DNA from: Desulfococcus multivorans | GTDB taxonomy: Bacteria > Desulfobacterota > Desulfobacteria > Desulfobacterales > Desulfococcaceae | Assembly (NCBI RefSeq): GCF_001854245.1 | Contig: NZ_CP015381.1 | Span: 1,080,001-1,144,000 of the forward strand | Reading direction: 5' to 3' | Length of the DNA: 64,000 nt | Shown here: positions 1-9,118 of the stretch, in pieces | Position numbering within the stretch: position 1 is the stretch's first letter | Layout of the letters: each line of letters starts with the position of its first letter | Position numbers and translations under genes: made by a program | The notes under the pieces: model-generated | What the model saw: the letters and a program-made list of their open reading frames with translations, nothing else | What the model was told of the DNA's origin: nothing | Database searches by the model: none

Positions 1-298
1 AGATGGTACTGGTGTTGATGGGAGTCGTCGATTTGAGGGCCTCGAACATCAGGATGAAGAAAAAACCGTAGCTGCCGCCGACGACGGCATATCGTCCCAG
101 GTCCCGGAGCTTCGGTCTGCGCCGTGCTTCCTTGAGAAACAGCAGCATGAAAGAGAACACCAGCGTGGCCGACAGGAATCGCCAGAAGGTGAGGACGGTG
201 GAGTCGATCCCGGGAGTGATAGCCGCCACTACCGGAAAAGATCCCGCGACAATCAGCGTGTGGATGATCATGCCCAGGTGTGCTCGTCTGTTTGCCAT
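1..298 (-). CDS. EamA/DMT-family permease, N-terminal part (cut by window edge)
   Basis: Minus-strand reading from the ATG at 298 stays open to the window edge, giving about 99 residues. It starts MANRRAHLGMIIHT and has a hydrophobic first helix, then the LTFWRFLSATLVFSFMLLFL segment and a second helix ending in the FEALKSTTPINTS motif. The order of a helix, 'FWRF', a helix and 'AL..TTP..ts' is the EamA half-domain of drug/metabolite transporters, which are inner-membrane exporters of small molecules. The substrate cannot be inferred. The stop of this gene and its second EamA repeat lie outside the window. Confidence 0.75.
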   Translation of the reverse strand, partial: MANRRAHLGMIIHTLIVAGSFPVVAAITPGIDSTVLTFWRFLSATLVFSFMLLFLKEARRRPKLRDLGRYAVVGGSYGFFFILMFEALKSTTPINTSTI

Positions 299-310
299 TT
301 TTGCGTCCCC

Positions 311-2125
311 CTATCGATAGACGGCGAGGAAGACCATGAAAATGTGCAGGATGATCACTGTCGGGAGGAGGGCGGCCTTCAACAATCCCACCGCAGATAT
401 GCCGTTTTCGAAATATTTCTTTAACAATGATTGCCCGGCCGGGTTGGGCGCGTTGGCGATGATGGTCAGTCCGCCACCGCTGACGGCGCCGGCGACGACG
501 GCGTATTTGAGCGAGCCGGTGAAGTCGGGCACCAGGGTACTGAGAAAGGTGATGGCGGCATTGTCGTTGAAGGCCGTCAGCACGGCCGCCCCGAGCATCA
601 GGGGAATCTCGGACAGGTTTGACAGTACGGGCTGAATCCACCACCCCTGAACACCGCCGTGGATAACGAGACCGCCGAGAAAAAAACCGACGAGAATGGC
701 CGGTTTGAGTTCGATCCGATTCTGGAATGGTGCGGTGACCGAGGCAAACCCCAGGAAAAAGAGAAGCCCTGGAATGAAGAGTTCGGGATGGTGGGCGTTG
801 AGGATGGTCCAGCCCATGAAGAGGACATGGATCACCATGATCCAGAAGGGTACCGGGTCTTCCCGTTCATCCCAGTCAGGATCGATGAATTCTGCGCGGT
901 CTTCCTCCGGCAAAAGTCCCGGGAGGTTCTCTCGCATGCGATTGAGGAGAATTTCATTGAAGCGCTGATCGAACGCCTCGCAGGCCAATGCGCGATCCAC
1001 TCCTTGCGGCAGGCCCTCGGTCAGATAGGTAGTGAGGAGGCGGCTTCGAATTTCCTGGGCGACGGTGCTGACCTGCTGCTGGACGGTGGCGAAGATCTGG
1101 CGCTGTGCGTTGATGAGGCCGCCGACCTTGTCGAATTCGGCCTCCACCATGTCTCTGCTCAGATAGGTGGCGCGGATATGGTCCCGGAGGCTTCGAACCG
1201 CGAACTTGTCTTCCAACTCCGCCATTTGATCCTTGAAGATCAGAAAATAGACGCTGTTGACGATCAGGATGCCTGTGGCGGCCTTCCATCCGAAGGTAAG
1301 CATCATGAATGACGTGTCCCAGTGCCAGACATTCGCTACCATCAGAACGGGCGGAGCGGCGAAATGGGTGAGTGTTCCCCCTACCGAGATGTTGACGAAC
1401 AAGAGCCCCAGGGTCGCGTACTTGAGCGGTTCGCTTGGCTCGAGTTCATAAAATTTACGCGCCAGCAGAAGGGCCGAAATGGTCATGGCGGCCGGTTCGG
1501 TGATAAAGGAGCCCAGAAGCGGTCCCAGTGTGAGAATGGTAAACCACCAGGATTTGAGAGTCCCGCCGAACAGATTGGCGACCTTCAGCATGATCGTTTC
1601 GGAAAGCTTCAGAATGGGGCGAGTGGCCGCCAGGATCATAATGACCACGACAAAGACCGGTTCGGTGAAATTGACGGTGGAGCTGATATAATTGACAACG
1701 GTTCCCCAGTCGTGAAAGTAGGTGATGGCGGCCACGAGAATCACGACCCAGACCCCGAAGATCACCTCGACCTCGCCGAGGAAATGAAAGAGTTCGGCGC
1801 CGTGGTGAACCGAATTTCGCGGTGCCTGGCCGTTTTTGATCCGAAGATCGTGTTCACGCTCCCACTGGTGGGCAATGGCTGTGAATTTGCTTGCCAGAAA
1901 GGTATGAATGATGGCGGCGAAGAAGATCAAGGTAGCCGCCAGGTTGAACGGCTCCATTGCGATGCGGTGTTTCAAGACCGCCGTGATGCCGTCGTGGACG
2001 GGATCGTCGTAGCTTGTGAGATTACGCGGAAATGCGGGCTCTTGAGCGATAGCTGCGGATAACAAAGACGCAGCCCAGAAGGTGATGACGAGGCAAAACA
2101 GAAAGACTCTCCATGTTCGGGGCAT
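311..2125 (-). CDS. putative Na+/H+ antiporter family membrane protein
   Basis: A protein of about 604 residues. I place the start at the ATG at 2125 because GGAGG sits about 7 nt upstream and the first residues (MPRTWRVFLFCLVITFWAAS) form a signal or first membrane helix; the open frame runs 39 codons further upstream without an RBS. Many membrane helices follow, with a soluble segment near residues 300-440. The C-terminal half carries 'GGGLTIIANAPNPAGQSLLKK' type motifs. This matches the 'putative Na+/H+ antiporter' family, a member of the ion-transporter superfamily that shares the NAPNP/NISVGGT-type hairpins. It is expected to exchange cations or move anions across the inner membrane; the ion is not determined. 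The EamA gene lies 12 nt downstream and may be co-transcribed. Confidence 0.8.
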   Translation of the reverse strand: MPRTWRVFLFCLVITFWAASLLSAAIAQEPAFPRNLTSYDDPVHDGITAVLKHRIAMEPFNLAATLIFFAAIIHTFLASKFTAIAHQWEREHDLRIKNGQAPRNSVHHGAELFHFLGEVEVIFGVWVVILVAAITYFHDWGTVVNYISSTVNFTEPVFVVVIMILAATRPILKLSETIMLKVANLFGGTLKSWWFTILTLGPLLGSFITEPAAMTISALLLARKFYELEPSEPLKYATLGLLFVNISVGGTLTHFAAPPVLMVANVWHWDTSFMMLTFGWKAATGILIVNSVYFLIFKDQMAELEDKFAVRSLRDHIRATYLSRDMVEAEFDKVGGLINAQRQIFATVQQQVSTVAQEIRSRLLTTYLTEGLPQGVDRALACEAFDQRFNEILLNRMRENLPGLLPEEDRAEFIDPDWDEREDPVPFWIMVIHVLFMGWTILNAHHPELFIPGLLFFLGFASVTAPFQNRIELKPAILVGFFLGGLVIHGGVQGWWIQPVLSNLSEIPLMLGAAVLTAFNDNAAITFLSTLVPDFTGSLKYAVVAGAVSGGGLTIIANAPNPAGQSLLKKYFENGISAVGLLKAALLPTVIILHIFMVFLAVYR

Positions 2126-2357
2126 ATGCGTCCTCCGTCGGTTTTCGTCGCCGATGCTATAGAAAGGCGCGGCATCGTGGCGTTGTGGAAGCAGGATTGA
2201 AAACGATGAGTTGTTTTTATCAGAACATCTTAAATATGCCAAGACCCTAAAGCAACGCTGTCAATTCTTCAACCCAAAGTGCTCCGGCGACGTGACCAGG
2301 CCGGCACCGAAAGTCGTCCGGAGCGTCGATCGAATCGAGACGCTCCGCTGTATCGTT

Positions 2358-3197
2358 TCACCCGACGTTGTGGAACGGATTGATGTTCTTTTCCTGCTTT
2401 TGTGTGGGGAAGTGCTGTAAGACGACCTCCTTCACACCCGGAACGCTTTCGGCAAGCCGCTTAATTTCGGCCAGAGCGGCGCTATTGTCGGCCGACGTCC
2501 TGTTGATGTTTGCAATGTTTACCATCCCATTCTCGGCTGAGACGCTGATCGTCGGGTCGAGTTTTGTCAATTTCATCTGAACTCTGGCCGCCAGCGCCAG
2601 GTTTTCGAGAATCTGTTTCGATTCCGACGTGGTTTGGAAAATAGGCTTTTGGGCGGTTTCGGCCAATATGTCGACGGCGTCATCCACGGTCAGATTTTTG
2701 ATGTTCAAGACCATGTCATACAACCGGCTGTCCCAGGTATCCGTGCCGTAAAGCTGAAGGCTCCATTTCCTTCGCTCCTCGTCATCTTTTTTTAAGATAT
2801 ACCGAGCTTTTTCGGCTGAGATGTTCTCTCTTTTCATCTCCTCTCGAACCCGATCCTCCATGTCGGCGATAATTCTGACCTTGAGAACATTGGGGATGTC
2901 TGAAAGAAGATAGTGACCCGCCAGGCCGTGATAGACGACATTGTCCTTCAGAACATGCAGGAGGAGGGCGGATCGGATGTAGTTGACATATCGCTCCTTG
3001 CCGTGTGAAAAACGTTCCAATACCGTAGGAGCGTCATGAAGCGCTCTCACGAGCTTTATTTCAGGGATATCGAATTCATCGGAAGCCTCAAGGAGGATGT
3101 CGCGGGATAGACATGCATACCCCAACTTGCGGGCCAGCATTTCCGCGACGTCCTTTCCGCGGCTGTATGATCCTCTGGAAATAGTGATGATAGCCAT
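2358..3197 (-). CDS. cytidylate-kinase-like protein with C-terminal BON-like domain
   Basis: 279 residues from the ATG at 3197 (GAGG about 9 nt upstream). Residues 1-200 resemble the cytidylate-kinase-like family: MAIITISRGSYSRGKDVAE has the P-loop-like start with a degenerate Walker A, followed by 'SRDILLEAS' and a lid-like basic segment. The last 70 residues (VQMKLTKLDPTISVSAENGMVNI and after) look like a BON domain, a fold that binds lipid or solutes. The family is nucleotide-binding, but its substrate is poorly defined and true CMP kinase activity should not be assumed. The gene stands alone on the minus strand. A probable histidine-kinase relic lies just upstream. Confidence 0.75.
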   Translation of the reverse strand: MAIITISRGSYSRGKDVAEMLARKLGYACLSRDILLEASDEFDIPEIKLVRALHDAPTVLERFSHGKERYVNYIRSALLLHVLKDNVVYHGLAGHYLLSDIPNVLKVRIIADMEDRVREEMKRENISAEKARYILKKDDEERRKWSLQLYGTDTWDSRLYDMVLNIKNLTVDDAVDILAETAQKPIFQTTSESKQILENLALAARVQMKLTKLDPTISVSAENGMVNIANINRTSADNSAALAEIKRLAESVPGVKEVVLQHFPTQKQEKNINPFHNVG

Positions 3198-3232
3198 AAT
3201 GATAATCCTCGTCTTAAATGGGTTGACATTGC

Positions 3233-3421
3233 TCAGACATGGTGAGGCAGCCTCATAGTCAGGCGGTGCACCGCCATGTCGTCTTTCACGATCAGGATCG
3301 TTGCATTCTTGCCCATGCCGCAACCCGTGTCGATGACCGCCATCATGGCATATTCTCCGGGCGTCACGCCAGTTTTTTTTTCGGTGCGGGCAAGGCCATG
3401 ATCGCCGATTACTTGCTTCAT
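3233..3421 (-). pseudogene. relic of a hybrid histidine kinase (ATPase G1 box joined to receiver N-terminus)
   Basis: A 62-codon minus-strand frame reads '..GVTPGEYAMMAVIDTGCGM' followed at once by 'GKNATILIVKDDMAVHRLTM'. The first part matches the ATP-binding domain of a sensor kinase up to the G1 box (DTGCGM). The second matches the start of a receiver domain (ATILIVKDD). In an intact hybrid kinase about 80-100 residues (F, G2 boxes and linker) separate these, so the fragment looks like an internal deletion of an older gene. It could in principle be a spurious short ORF. Confidence 0.45.
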
Positions 3422-3697
3422 ATTTCAACATAGGCCATATGTTATGACAGGCAGAATGGAAATATGCTTTGATTTGGGAGGCGCGAGAGGGAAGTGTTAC
3501 ATCGTGTTGGTTTTGTGGTCGACATGAAATTGAACGTGCACTAGAGTATATTATGGAATCTTCCCATAAAACACGGAATGATTCGTCCCTCGTCGAGGTC
3601 GGAAAGCATTTCCCGAAAGGGGGCGGCAGGTTCACGCCCAGGAGCGACGGTTGATCCGTCAACCGCCGTCGTCAGGGCAAAACCGGAAGGAGGACTG

Positions 3698-4645
3698 ATG
3701 AAAAGAGTTCTGGTCACCGGAGCTGTCGGACAGATCGGATCGGAACTGGTCGTGTATCTCAGAGGGATTCTCGGAAACGACAATGTCGTGGCCGCCGGCC
3801 ACACGAAGCCGCCCGATCCGTCCTTCAGGGAATCCGGACCCTTTCATTTCATCGAATGCACCCGGATTGAATCCGTCGCCGATCTGGTGAAACGTTACAG
3901 GATCGATACGATCTATCACCTGGCGGCGGTGCTGTCGGCCAGCGCGGAAAAAGATCCTCAACGTGCCTGGCAGGTCAACATGGGCGGTCTTTATAACGTC
4001 CTCGAGGTGGCGCGGGAACATCAATGCGCTGTATTCACCCCCAGTTCCATCGCTACCTTCGGCCCCGGCACCCCCCTCGACAAGACGCCTCAGGTGACCA
4101 TTCAGCGGCCGTCGACCCTTTACGGCGTCACCAAGGTGAGCGGCGAGCTGCTTTGCGACTATTACTTCAAGCGGTATGGGGTGGATACCCGCGGGGTCCG
4201 TTATCCCGGACTGGTTTCATACAAAACGCCTCCCGGAGGAGGAACCACCGATTATGCCGTGGAGATCTATGTCGAGGCGGTTCGCCGCGGACGCTATACC
4301 TGCTACCTCAGAGCCGACACGCGACTGGACATGATGTACATGCCCGATGCGCTTCGGGCGGCCGTCGAGATCATGGCGGCGGACCCCCGACGGCTCAAAC
4401 ACCGCAATGCCTTCAACATCACGGCCATGACCGTTTCTCCGGAGAGTATCGCTGCCGTGATCCGACGGTTCATCCCCGAATTCTGCCTCGATGTCGACGT
4501 CGATCCTCTTCGCCAGGGGATCGCCGACTCCTGGCCCAACAGCCTGGATGACCGCGCTGCCCGCGAGGAATGGGGGTGGGCCCCGCGGTATGATCTGGCC
4601 GCCATGACCCATGACATGCTCGTCAACATATCGAAGCGCTCGTGA
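3698..4645 (+). CDS. NAD-dependent epimerase/dehydratase, L-threonine 3-dehydrogenase-like
   Basis: 315 residues from the ATG at 3698, chosen because GGAGG ends about 6 nt upstream; the frame opens further upstream without support. The N-terminus MKRVLVTGAVGQIGSELV is a Rossmann GxxGxxG NAD-binding motif. The catalytic triad of the extended short-chain dehydrogenases is visible: Ser in 'TPSSIATFG' and YGVTK (Tyr..Lys). 'RYPGLVSYKTPPGGGTTDYAV' is characteristic of the short-chain L-threonine dehydrogenases that oxidise threonine to 2-amino-3-ketobutyrate, and the length fits. A different nucleotide-sugar epimerase activity is possible but less likely. No 2-amino-3-ketobutyrate ligase gene is adjacent. 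Confidence 0.82.
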   Translation: MKRVLVTGAVGQIGSELVVYLRGILGNDNVVAAGHTKPPDPSFRESGPFHFIECTRIESVADLVKRYRIDTIYHLAAVLSASAEKDPQRAWQVNMGGLYNVLEVAREHQCAVFTPSSIATFGPGTPLDKTPQVTIQRPSTLYGVTKVSGELLCDYYFKRYGVDTRGVRYPGLVSYKTPPGGGTTDYAVEIYVEAVRRGRYTCYLRADTRLDMMYMPDALRAAVEIMAADPRRLKHRNAFNITAMTVSPESIAAVIRRFIPEFCLDVDVDPLRQGIADSWPNSLDDRAAREEWGWAPRYDLAAMTHDMLVNISKRS

Positions 4646-4808
4646 GTTCGGGAAGGCGGCCGCCGGAATCGATGTCGGCGTTTAATCGGCTTGACGGCGG
4701 TGGGGTCGTGATTAGGTTTTTATTATACGATTCGGAATGACGACGGCTCTCAACCGGGAATTGACGGAAAAGGCGATCGCAAAAATCCGACACCCAAGGA
4801 GGTGGATT

Positions 4809-4985
4809 ATGTTGAACATATGCGCCGGTCTCGCCGTGGCGATATTGATTGTCTTTACGATGTTCAATCTTTTTCTGCCCTACGCGCTTATCGCTCTTGC
4901 GGCCATTGTCCCTTTGGGCTTTGCCTGCGGCGTGATCAGCCGGGCCAGGGGGCGAGACTGCAAAATGGGAATTTGCGGCATTTGA
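4809..4985 (+). CDS. small two-helix membrane protein of unknown function
   Basis: 58 residues if started at the ATG at 4809. A perfect AGGAGG lies at 4797-4802, six nucleotides before it, which decides against the longer frame from 4737. The protein has two hydrophobic helices (roughly residues 3-20 and 22-43) and a short basic, Cys-containing tail (RARGRDCKMGICGI). No family is recognised. The next small gene follows 12 nt downstream with its own strong RBS, so the two are probably co-transcribed. Confidence 0.6.
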   Translation: MLNICAGLAVAILIVFTMFNLFLPYALIALAAIVPLGFACGVISRARGRDCKMGICGI

Positions 4986-4997
4986 TAGGAGGTTTTT

Positions 4998-5213
4998 ATG
5001 AACGATAAAACCGAACTCCTGAAAACGCTTTATGAAGTCCTCGGCGAGGAAGGTTGTGGCATGTCCTGCGAGGACGCCGATATTTTTCAGGATGAGGACG
5101 GTTGGAAATTGAACCTGGAGGGCTTCATGGAACCCTGGAATCTGGGAAAGACCCTGACCGAAGCCCGTCAAAGCATTCGTGAATACGCATCCATGGGATT
5201 TGGTCTGCACTGA
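4998..5213 (+). CDS. small acidic protein of unknown function
   Basis: 71 residues, with AGGAGG about 7 nt before the ATG. The protein is acidic with a CGMSCED motif near residue 20 and a 'DGWKLNLEGFMEPW' segment, and no signal peptide or membrane helix. No family is recognised. Spacing and strong translation signals support it as a real gene co-transcribed with the upstream membrane protein. Confidence 0.6.
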   Translation: MNDKTELLKTLYEVLGEEGCGMSCEDADIFQDEDGWKLNLEGFMEPWNLGKTLTEARQSIREYASMGFGLH

Positions 5214-5243
5214 CCCTCTCGCACGGACCTTTCCCGTGTTCAT

Positions 5244-5284
5244 AAGGGCCGCGGTTTTTCGTTGCTGAAAAGCCCGCGGCCCTT
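5244..5284. terminator. hairpin between convergent genes
   Basis: AAGGGCCGCGG at 5244-5254 pairs perfectly with CCGCGGCCCTT at 5274-5284, and the inner TTTTTC/GAAAA can extend the stem. It sits between the plus-strand small genes and the minus-strand carboxylase gene. A U-tract is missing on both sides, so it may act bidirectionally or only protect 3' ends. Confidence 0.6.
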
Positions 5285-5383
5285 GGATTTCATCGCGTGT
5301 TTCGTGCCAATTCTTCATGCCCCGCCTTCGATGAAGGCTGCGGCACGTCGTTATCCGTATAAATTGATGGATTGCTTGCTACC

Positions 5384-7393
5384 TCAGGCCTGAAACCGAA
5401 TCAACACGTCGCCGGCCTCCACCGCCTGACCGACGGCGCTGACGACCTCCGAGACGATGCCGTCCACCGGGGAGGCCACATCGCTTTCCATCTTCATGGA
5501 TTCGAGTACTACCAGGGACTGTCCGCGGAATACCCGGTCTCCCGGCTGGACGGGAATTCCCACTACCAGCCCGGGCATGGGGCAGACGAGAACGTTGTCT
5601 GCGGGTCGTTCGATTCGGGTGGGCATGTATTTCATGAGATCCCACTCCCGGGGCGTATAAATTTCGAAGACGCGGGTGATGCCGCTGAATGCGACGTGAA
5701 TGAAGGACTGCTCAACCCGCAGCCGAAAGCGGTGTATCCTGCCGTCGATAGTGAGGTTGAGACGGCGACGATAGAACTCGAACTCGGGCGTTTCGACCGC
5801 GTAGACCGTGGATCCCACATGGACGGTCCAGTGGCGGCCGGCCGTTACGCCCTCGAGAAGGATGTCCATCACCTCGTTTCCAGACCGGACAGTGTAACGG
5901 TGGGCGCTCTCCACGGCTTTTTTCCCGCCGATCCGCGACACCATGGGCCGGAGGGAATCGCGGACGGCAACTGTGCGGACATGGTAGATCAATGCCGCCG
6001 TCAGAGCCGCTAATTCCAACGCCCTGCGGTCCTCGGAAATTTTCGGTCGGCTGCCTTCGAAGTGCCGATCGATGAAGTCCGTGGCCAGGTTTCCCCGGAC
6101 GAATGCCGGATGGCACAGGATGCTGTTGACGAAATCGATGTTGGTGACCACGCCCTCGATGTGATAGCCGTTCAGGGCTTCCACCAGCCGAATACGGGCT
6201 TCCTCCCGGTCATTGCCGCAGCAGATGGCCTTGGCCATCATGGAGTCGTAATAGACGCCGATGTAGCTCCCGGTCTGGACGCCGCTGTCGACCCTGACGG
6301 CGCTTCCCCTGGGTTCCGCATAACGGGTGATCATGCCGGTGGACGGGATGAATCCCCGATCGGGGTCTTCGGCGCAGATGCGCGCCTCCATGGCCCAGCC
6401 GGTGAAAGTGATGCCCTCCTGGTCGAAGGGGAGCCTTTCCCCTGCGGCAATTTCCATTTGAAGCGCCACAAGATCCAGTCCTGTGACCATTTCAGTGACC
6501 GGATGTTCCACCTGGAGCCGCGTGTTCATTTCCAGAAAGTAAAATTCGTCGTGTTCGTCCAGAACGAACTCCACCGTTCCGGCATTGACATAGCCGGCCT
6601 GTCGGGCCAGGTCGCAGGCGGCTTGACCCATGTGCCGGCGCAAGGCCTCGGAGACGGCCGGGGACGGCGACTCCTCGATGATCTTCTGGTAGCGGCGCTG
6701 GATGGAGCATTCCCGCTCTCCCAGATGGACGACACCACCGAAGGCATCGGCCAGGATCTGAATCTCCACATGCCGCGGCTTTTCGATATACCGTTCCAGG
6801 AAAATCCGACTGTCCCCGAAGGACTTCAGGGTCTCCTGGCGGCCGGCCGAAAAGGCGGCTTTCATTTCCTCGGGTTTTCGGACGATGCGCATCCCTTTTC
6901 CGCCCCCGCCGGCCGCAGGCTTGAGCAGGATCGGATAGCCGACGGCGTCCGCCGCGGCCAGGGCATCGTCTTCGGTGTCCAGCGCATCGGCGTGGCCTGG
7001 GATGATCGGAACGCCGGCCTTGACGGCCAAGGCCTTTGCCGCGATCTTATCGCCCATGGCGGCGATGACGGCGGCCGGCGGACCGATGAAGACGAGCCCG
7101 GCCTCCATGACGCTTTGGGCGAAGGCGGGGTTCTCCGAGAGGAAGCCGTAGCCCGGGTGAACGGCCTGACAGCCGGCGGCCTGGGCGACGGAGATGATCT
7201 TGTCGGCGTTGAGATAGGACATCTGGGCATGGGGCTTTCCGATGTGCACGGCCTCATCGGCCGTTTGCACATGGAGGCTTCGGCTGTCCGCGTCGGAATA
7301 GACGGCTACGGTGCCGATGCCCAATTTTCGGCAGGTGCGGATGATGCGGACGGCGATTTCGCCGCGGTTGGCGATCAGAATCTTCTCGAACAT
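5384..7393 (-). CDS. acyl-CoA carboxylase alpha subunit (biotin carboxylase + biotinyl domain)
   Basis: 669 residues. The N-terminus MFEKILIANRGEIAVRIIRT is the biotin-carboxylase signature. The ATP-grasp domain shows the glycine-rich loop GGGGKGMR and 'EMNTRLQVEHPVTE', which supplies catalytic residues. The last 75 residues form a biotinyl domain with VLESMKMESDV, whose Lys carries biotin. One polypeptide therefore carboxylates its own biotin with ATP and bicarbonate. The partner carboxyltransferase gene ends 7 nt upstream (7401), so they form an operon and a complex. The acyl-CoA substrate (propionyl-, methylcrotonyl- or acetyl-CoA) cannot be settled from sequence alone. Confidence 0.92.
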   Translation of the reverse strand: MFEKILIANRGEIAVRIIRTCRKLGIGTVAVYSDADSRSLHVQTADEAVHIGKPHAQMSYLNADKIISVAQAAGCQAVHPGYGFLSENPAFAQSVMEAGLVFIGPPAAVIAAMGDKIAAKALAVKAGVPIIPGHADALDTEDDALAAADAVGYPILLKPAAGGGGKGMRIVRKPEEMKAAFSAGRQETLKSFGDSRIFLERYIEKPRHVEIQILADAFGGVVHLGERECSIQRRYQKIIEESPSPAVSEALRRHMGQAACDLARQAGYVNAGTVEFVLDEHDEFYFLEMNTRLQVEHPVTEMVTGLDLVALQMEIAAGERLPFDQEGITFTGWAMEARICAEDPDRGFIPSTGMITRYAEPRGSAVRVDSGVQTGSYIGVYYDSMMAKAICCGNDREEARIRLVEALNGYHIEGVVTNIDFVNSILCHPAFVRGNLATDFIDRHFEGSRPKISEDRRALELAALTAALIYHVRTVAVRDSLRPMVSRIGGKKAVESAHRYTVRSGNEVMDILLEGVTAGRHWTVHVGSTVYAVETPEFEFYRRRLNLTIDGRIHRFRLRVEQSFIHVAFSGITRVFEIYTPREWDLMKYMPTRIERPADNVLVCPMPGLVVGIPVQPGDRVFRGQSLVVLESMKMESDVASPVDGIVSEVVSAVGQAVEAGDVLIRFQA

Positions 7394-7400
7394 GCATGCC

Positions 7401-8954
7401 TCACAGGGGAATGTTTCCGTGTTTGCGTTTCGGCCTTCTGGCTTCCTTGCCTTCCAACACCTGCAGGGTGCGGATGAGTCGGTGGCGAGTATCGCGGGGA
7501 AAGATCACGTCGTCGATATAGCCCCGTTGGGCCGCCAGAAACGGATTGGCGAAGGTACGGCGGTAGTGGGCCATTTTTTCGTTCAGAACCGCATCCGGGT
7601 CCTGGGCGGACTGAATCTCTCTGCGGTAGATCACCTCGGCGGCGCCTTTGGGCCCCATGACCGCGATCTCCGCCGACGGCCAGGCATAGTTGACGTCGCA
7701 GTGGATGTGTTTGGAGTTCATGACGAGATAGGCCCCGCCGTATGCTTTTCGGACGATAACGGAAATACGCGGCACCGTGGCTTCGGTGAAGGCGTAGAGC
7801 AGCTTGGCGCCGTGGCGGATGATTCCGCCGTGCTCCTGATCGGGGCCGGGCATGAAGCCCGGAACATCCACCAGGGCGATGAGAGGAATGTTGAAGGCGT
7901 CGCAGAAACGGACGAATCGACCGGCCTTGAAGGAGGCGTCGGTGTCCAGGACACCGGCGAGGACTGCCGGTTGGTTGGCCACCAGACCGACGGTCTGGCC
8001 GCCCAACCGGCCGAAGCCGCAGATGATGTTGCGGGCGAAATCCGAGTGGACCTCCATGAACTCGGCACCGTCGAGGATGCTGAAAATCAGCACGTTCATG
8101 TCGTAAGTCTGGTTGGGGTTTCCGGGAATGAGATAGTCAAGGGCCGGGTCGGTGCGGTCCGCCGGATCGCGCAGGTCCAACAGCGGTGCCCTTTGTCGGT
8201 TGTTGGAAGGCAGATAGCTGATAAGACGCCGAACCTCGCGCAGGCAAAGCACGTCGTTGGGGAGGGTGAAGTGGGAAACGCCGCTTTCCCTGGCATGGAC
8301 CCCGGCCCCGCCCAGATCCTCCGCCGTGATATCCTGGTGGGTGACGGTTTTGACCACGCTGGGCCCGGTGACGAACATGTACGAAGATTCCTGCACCATA
8401 AAAACAAAATCGGTGATGGCCGGACTGTAAACCGCACCGCCGGCGCAGGGGCCCATGATGCAGGATATCTGGGGTACGACGCCGCTGGCTTCGACGTTTC
8501 TGTGAAAGATTTCGCCGTAGGCGGCCAGAGCATCTACGCCTTCCTGGATGCGGGCGCCCCCGGAGTCGTTCAGGCCGATGATGGGCGCGCCCACCTTGAC
8601 GGCCAGATCCATCACCTTGCAGATTTTTTGTGCATGGGCCTCTCCAAGGGAACCTCCGATGACGGTAAAATCCTGGCTGAACACGAAGATCTCGCGGCCG
8701 TCTATGGAGCCGTGACCGGTGATCACACCGTCGCCGGCGTAGGTTTTCTCAGCCTCCAAAGCCCCGCCGCGTCCGGTTTTGAGCACATCGAATTCTTCGA
8801 AAGTGCCTTCGTCCAAAAGGAGATCGATCCGCTCCCGCGCGCTGAGCTTGCCCTTTTCGTGCTGGGCGTTGATTTTTCGTTTGCCGCCTGCGGCCAGGGA
8901 CTCGGCCCGCAGTGTTTCGAGGGTTTCAAGGGTGGCACTGTATTGGGCATCCAT
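7401..8954 (-). CDS. acyl-CoA carboxylase beta (carboxyltransferase) subunit, propionyl-CoA carboxylase type
   Basis: 517 residues from the ATG at 8954; the AAGG motif about 8 nt upstream fits this ATG better than the ATG two codons earlier or the GTG at 8999. The sequence has the two crotonase-fold halves of PccB/MmdA-type subunits: 'GGSLGEAHAQKICKVMDLA', 'GGARIQEGVDALAAYGEIF', 'GPCAGGAVYSP' (oxyanion hole), then 'DVPGFMPGPDQEHGGIIRHGAKLLYAF' and 'KAYGGAYLVMNSK' for the biotin site. It transfers CO2 from biotin to an acyl-CoA. It is the first gene of the operon with the biotin-carboxylase subunit. Propionyl-CoA is the commonest substrate for this length and motif set, but that is inference. 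Confidence 0.88.
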   Translation of the reverse strand: MDAQYSATLETLETLRAESLAAGGKRKINAQHEKGKLSARERIDLLLDEGTFEEFDVLKTGRGGALEAEKTYAGDGVITGHGSIDGREIFVFSQDFTVIGGSLGEAHAQKICKVMDLAVKVGAPIIGLNDSGGARIQEGVDALAAYGEIFHRNVEASGVVPQISCIMGPCAGGAVYSPAITDFVFMVQESSYMFVTGPSVVKTVTHQDITAEDLGGAGVHARESGVSHFTLPNDVLCLREVRRLISYLPSNNRQRAPLLDLRDPADRTDPALDYLIPGNPNQTYDMNVLIFSILDGAEFMEVHSDFARNIICGFGRLGGQTVGLVANQPAVLAGVLDTDASFKAGRFVRFCDAFNIPLIALVDVPGFMPGPDQEHGGIIRHGAKLLYAFTEATVPRISVIVRKAYGGAYLVMNSKHIHCDVNYAWPSAEIAVMGPKGAAEVIYRREIQSAQDPDAVLNEKMAHYRRTFANPFLAAQRGYIDDVIFPRDTRHRLIRTLQVLEGKEARRPKRKHGNIPL

Positions 8955-9118
8955 GGTCATTGCCTTTTCGAAAGAATGGGAAAGTTTGGGGCCCGGCACC
9001 GCTATCGGGTCACCATCATGAAAGTTGAAAGATGAAAAAATAAATTATCAGAACCGGAACTCGAAAGTAAAGCTCTTCGTACGCCGGAAGTGCTGGCGCG
9101 GACGGAACATTCGACTGC

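Noticed and set aside
1322-2062. Long plus-strand open frame opposite the antiporter gene
   Set aside because: Its sequence is low-complexity, charged antisense of the membrane helices; the minus frame has clear membrane topology and RBS.
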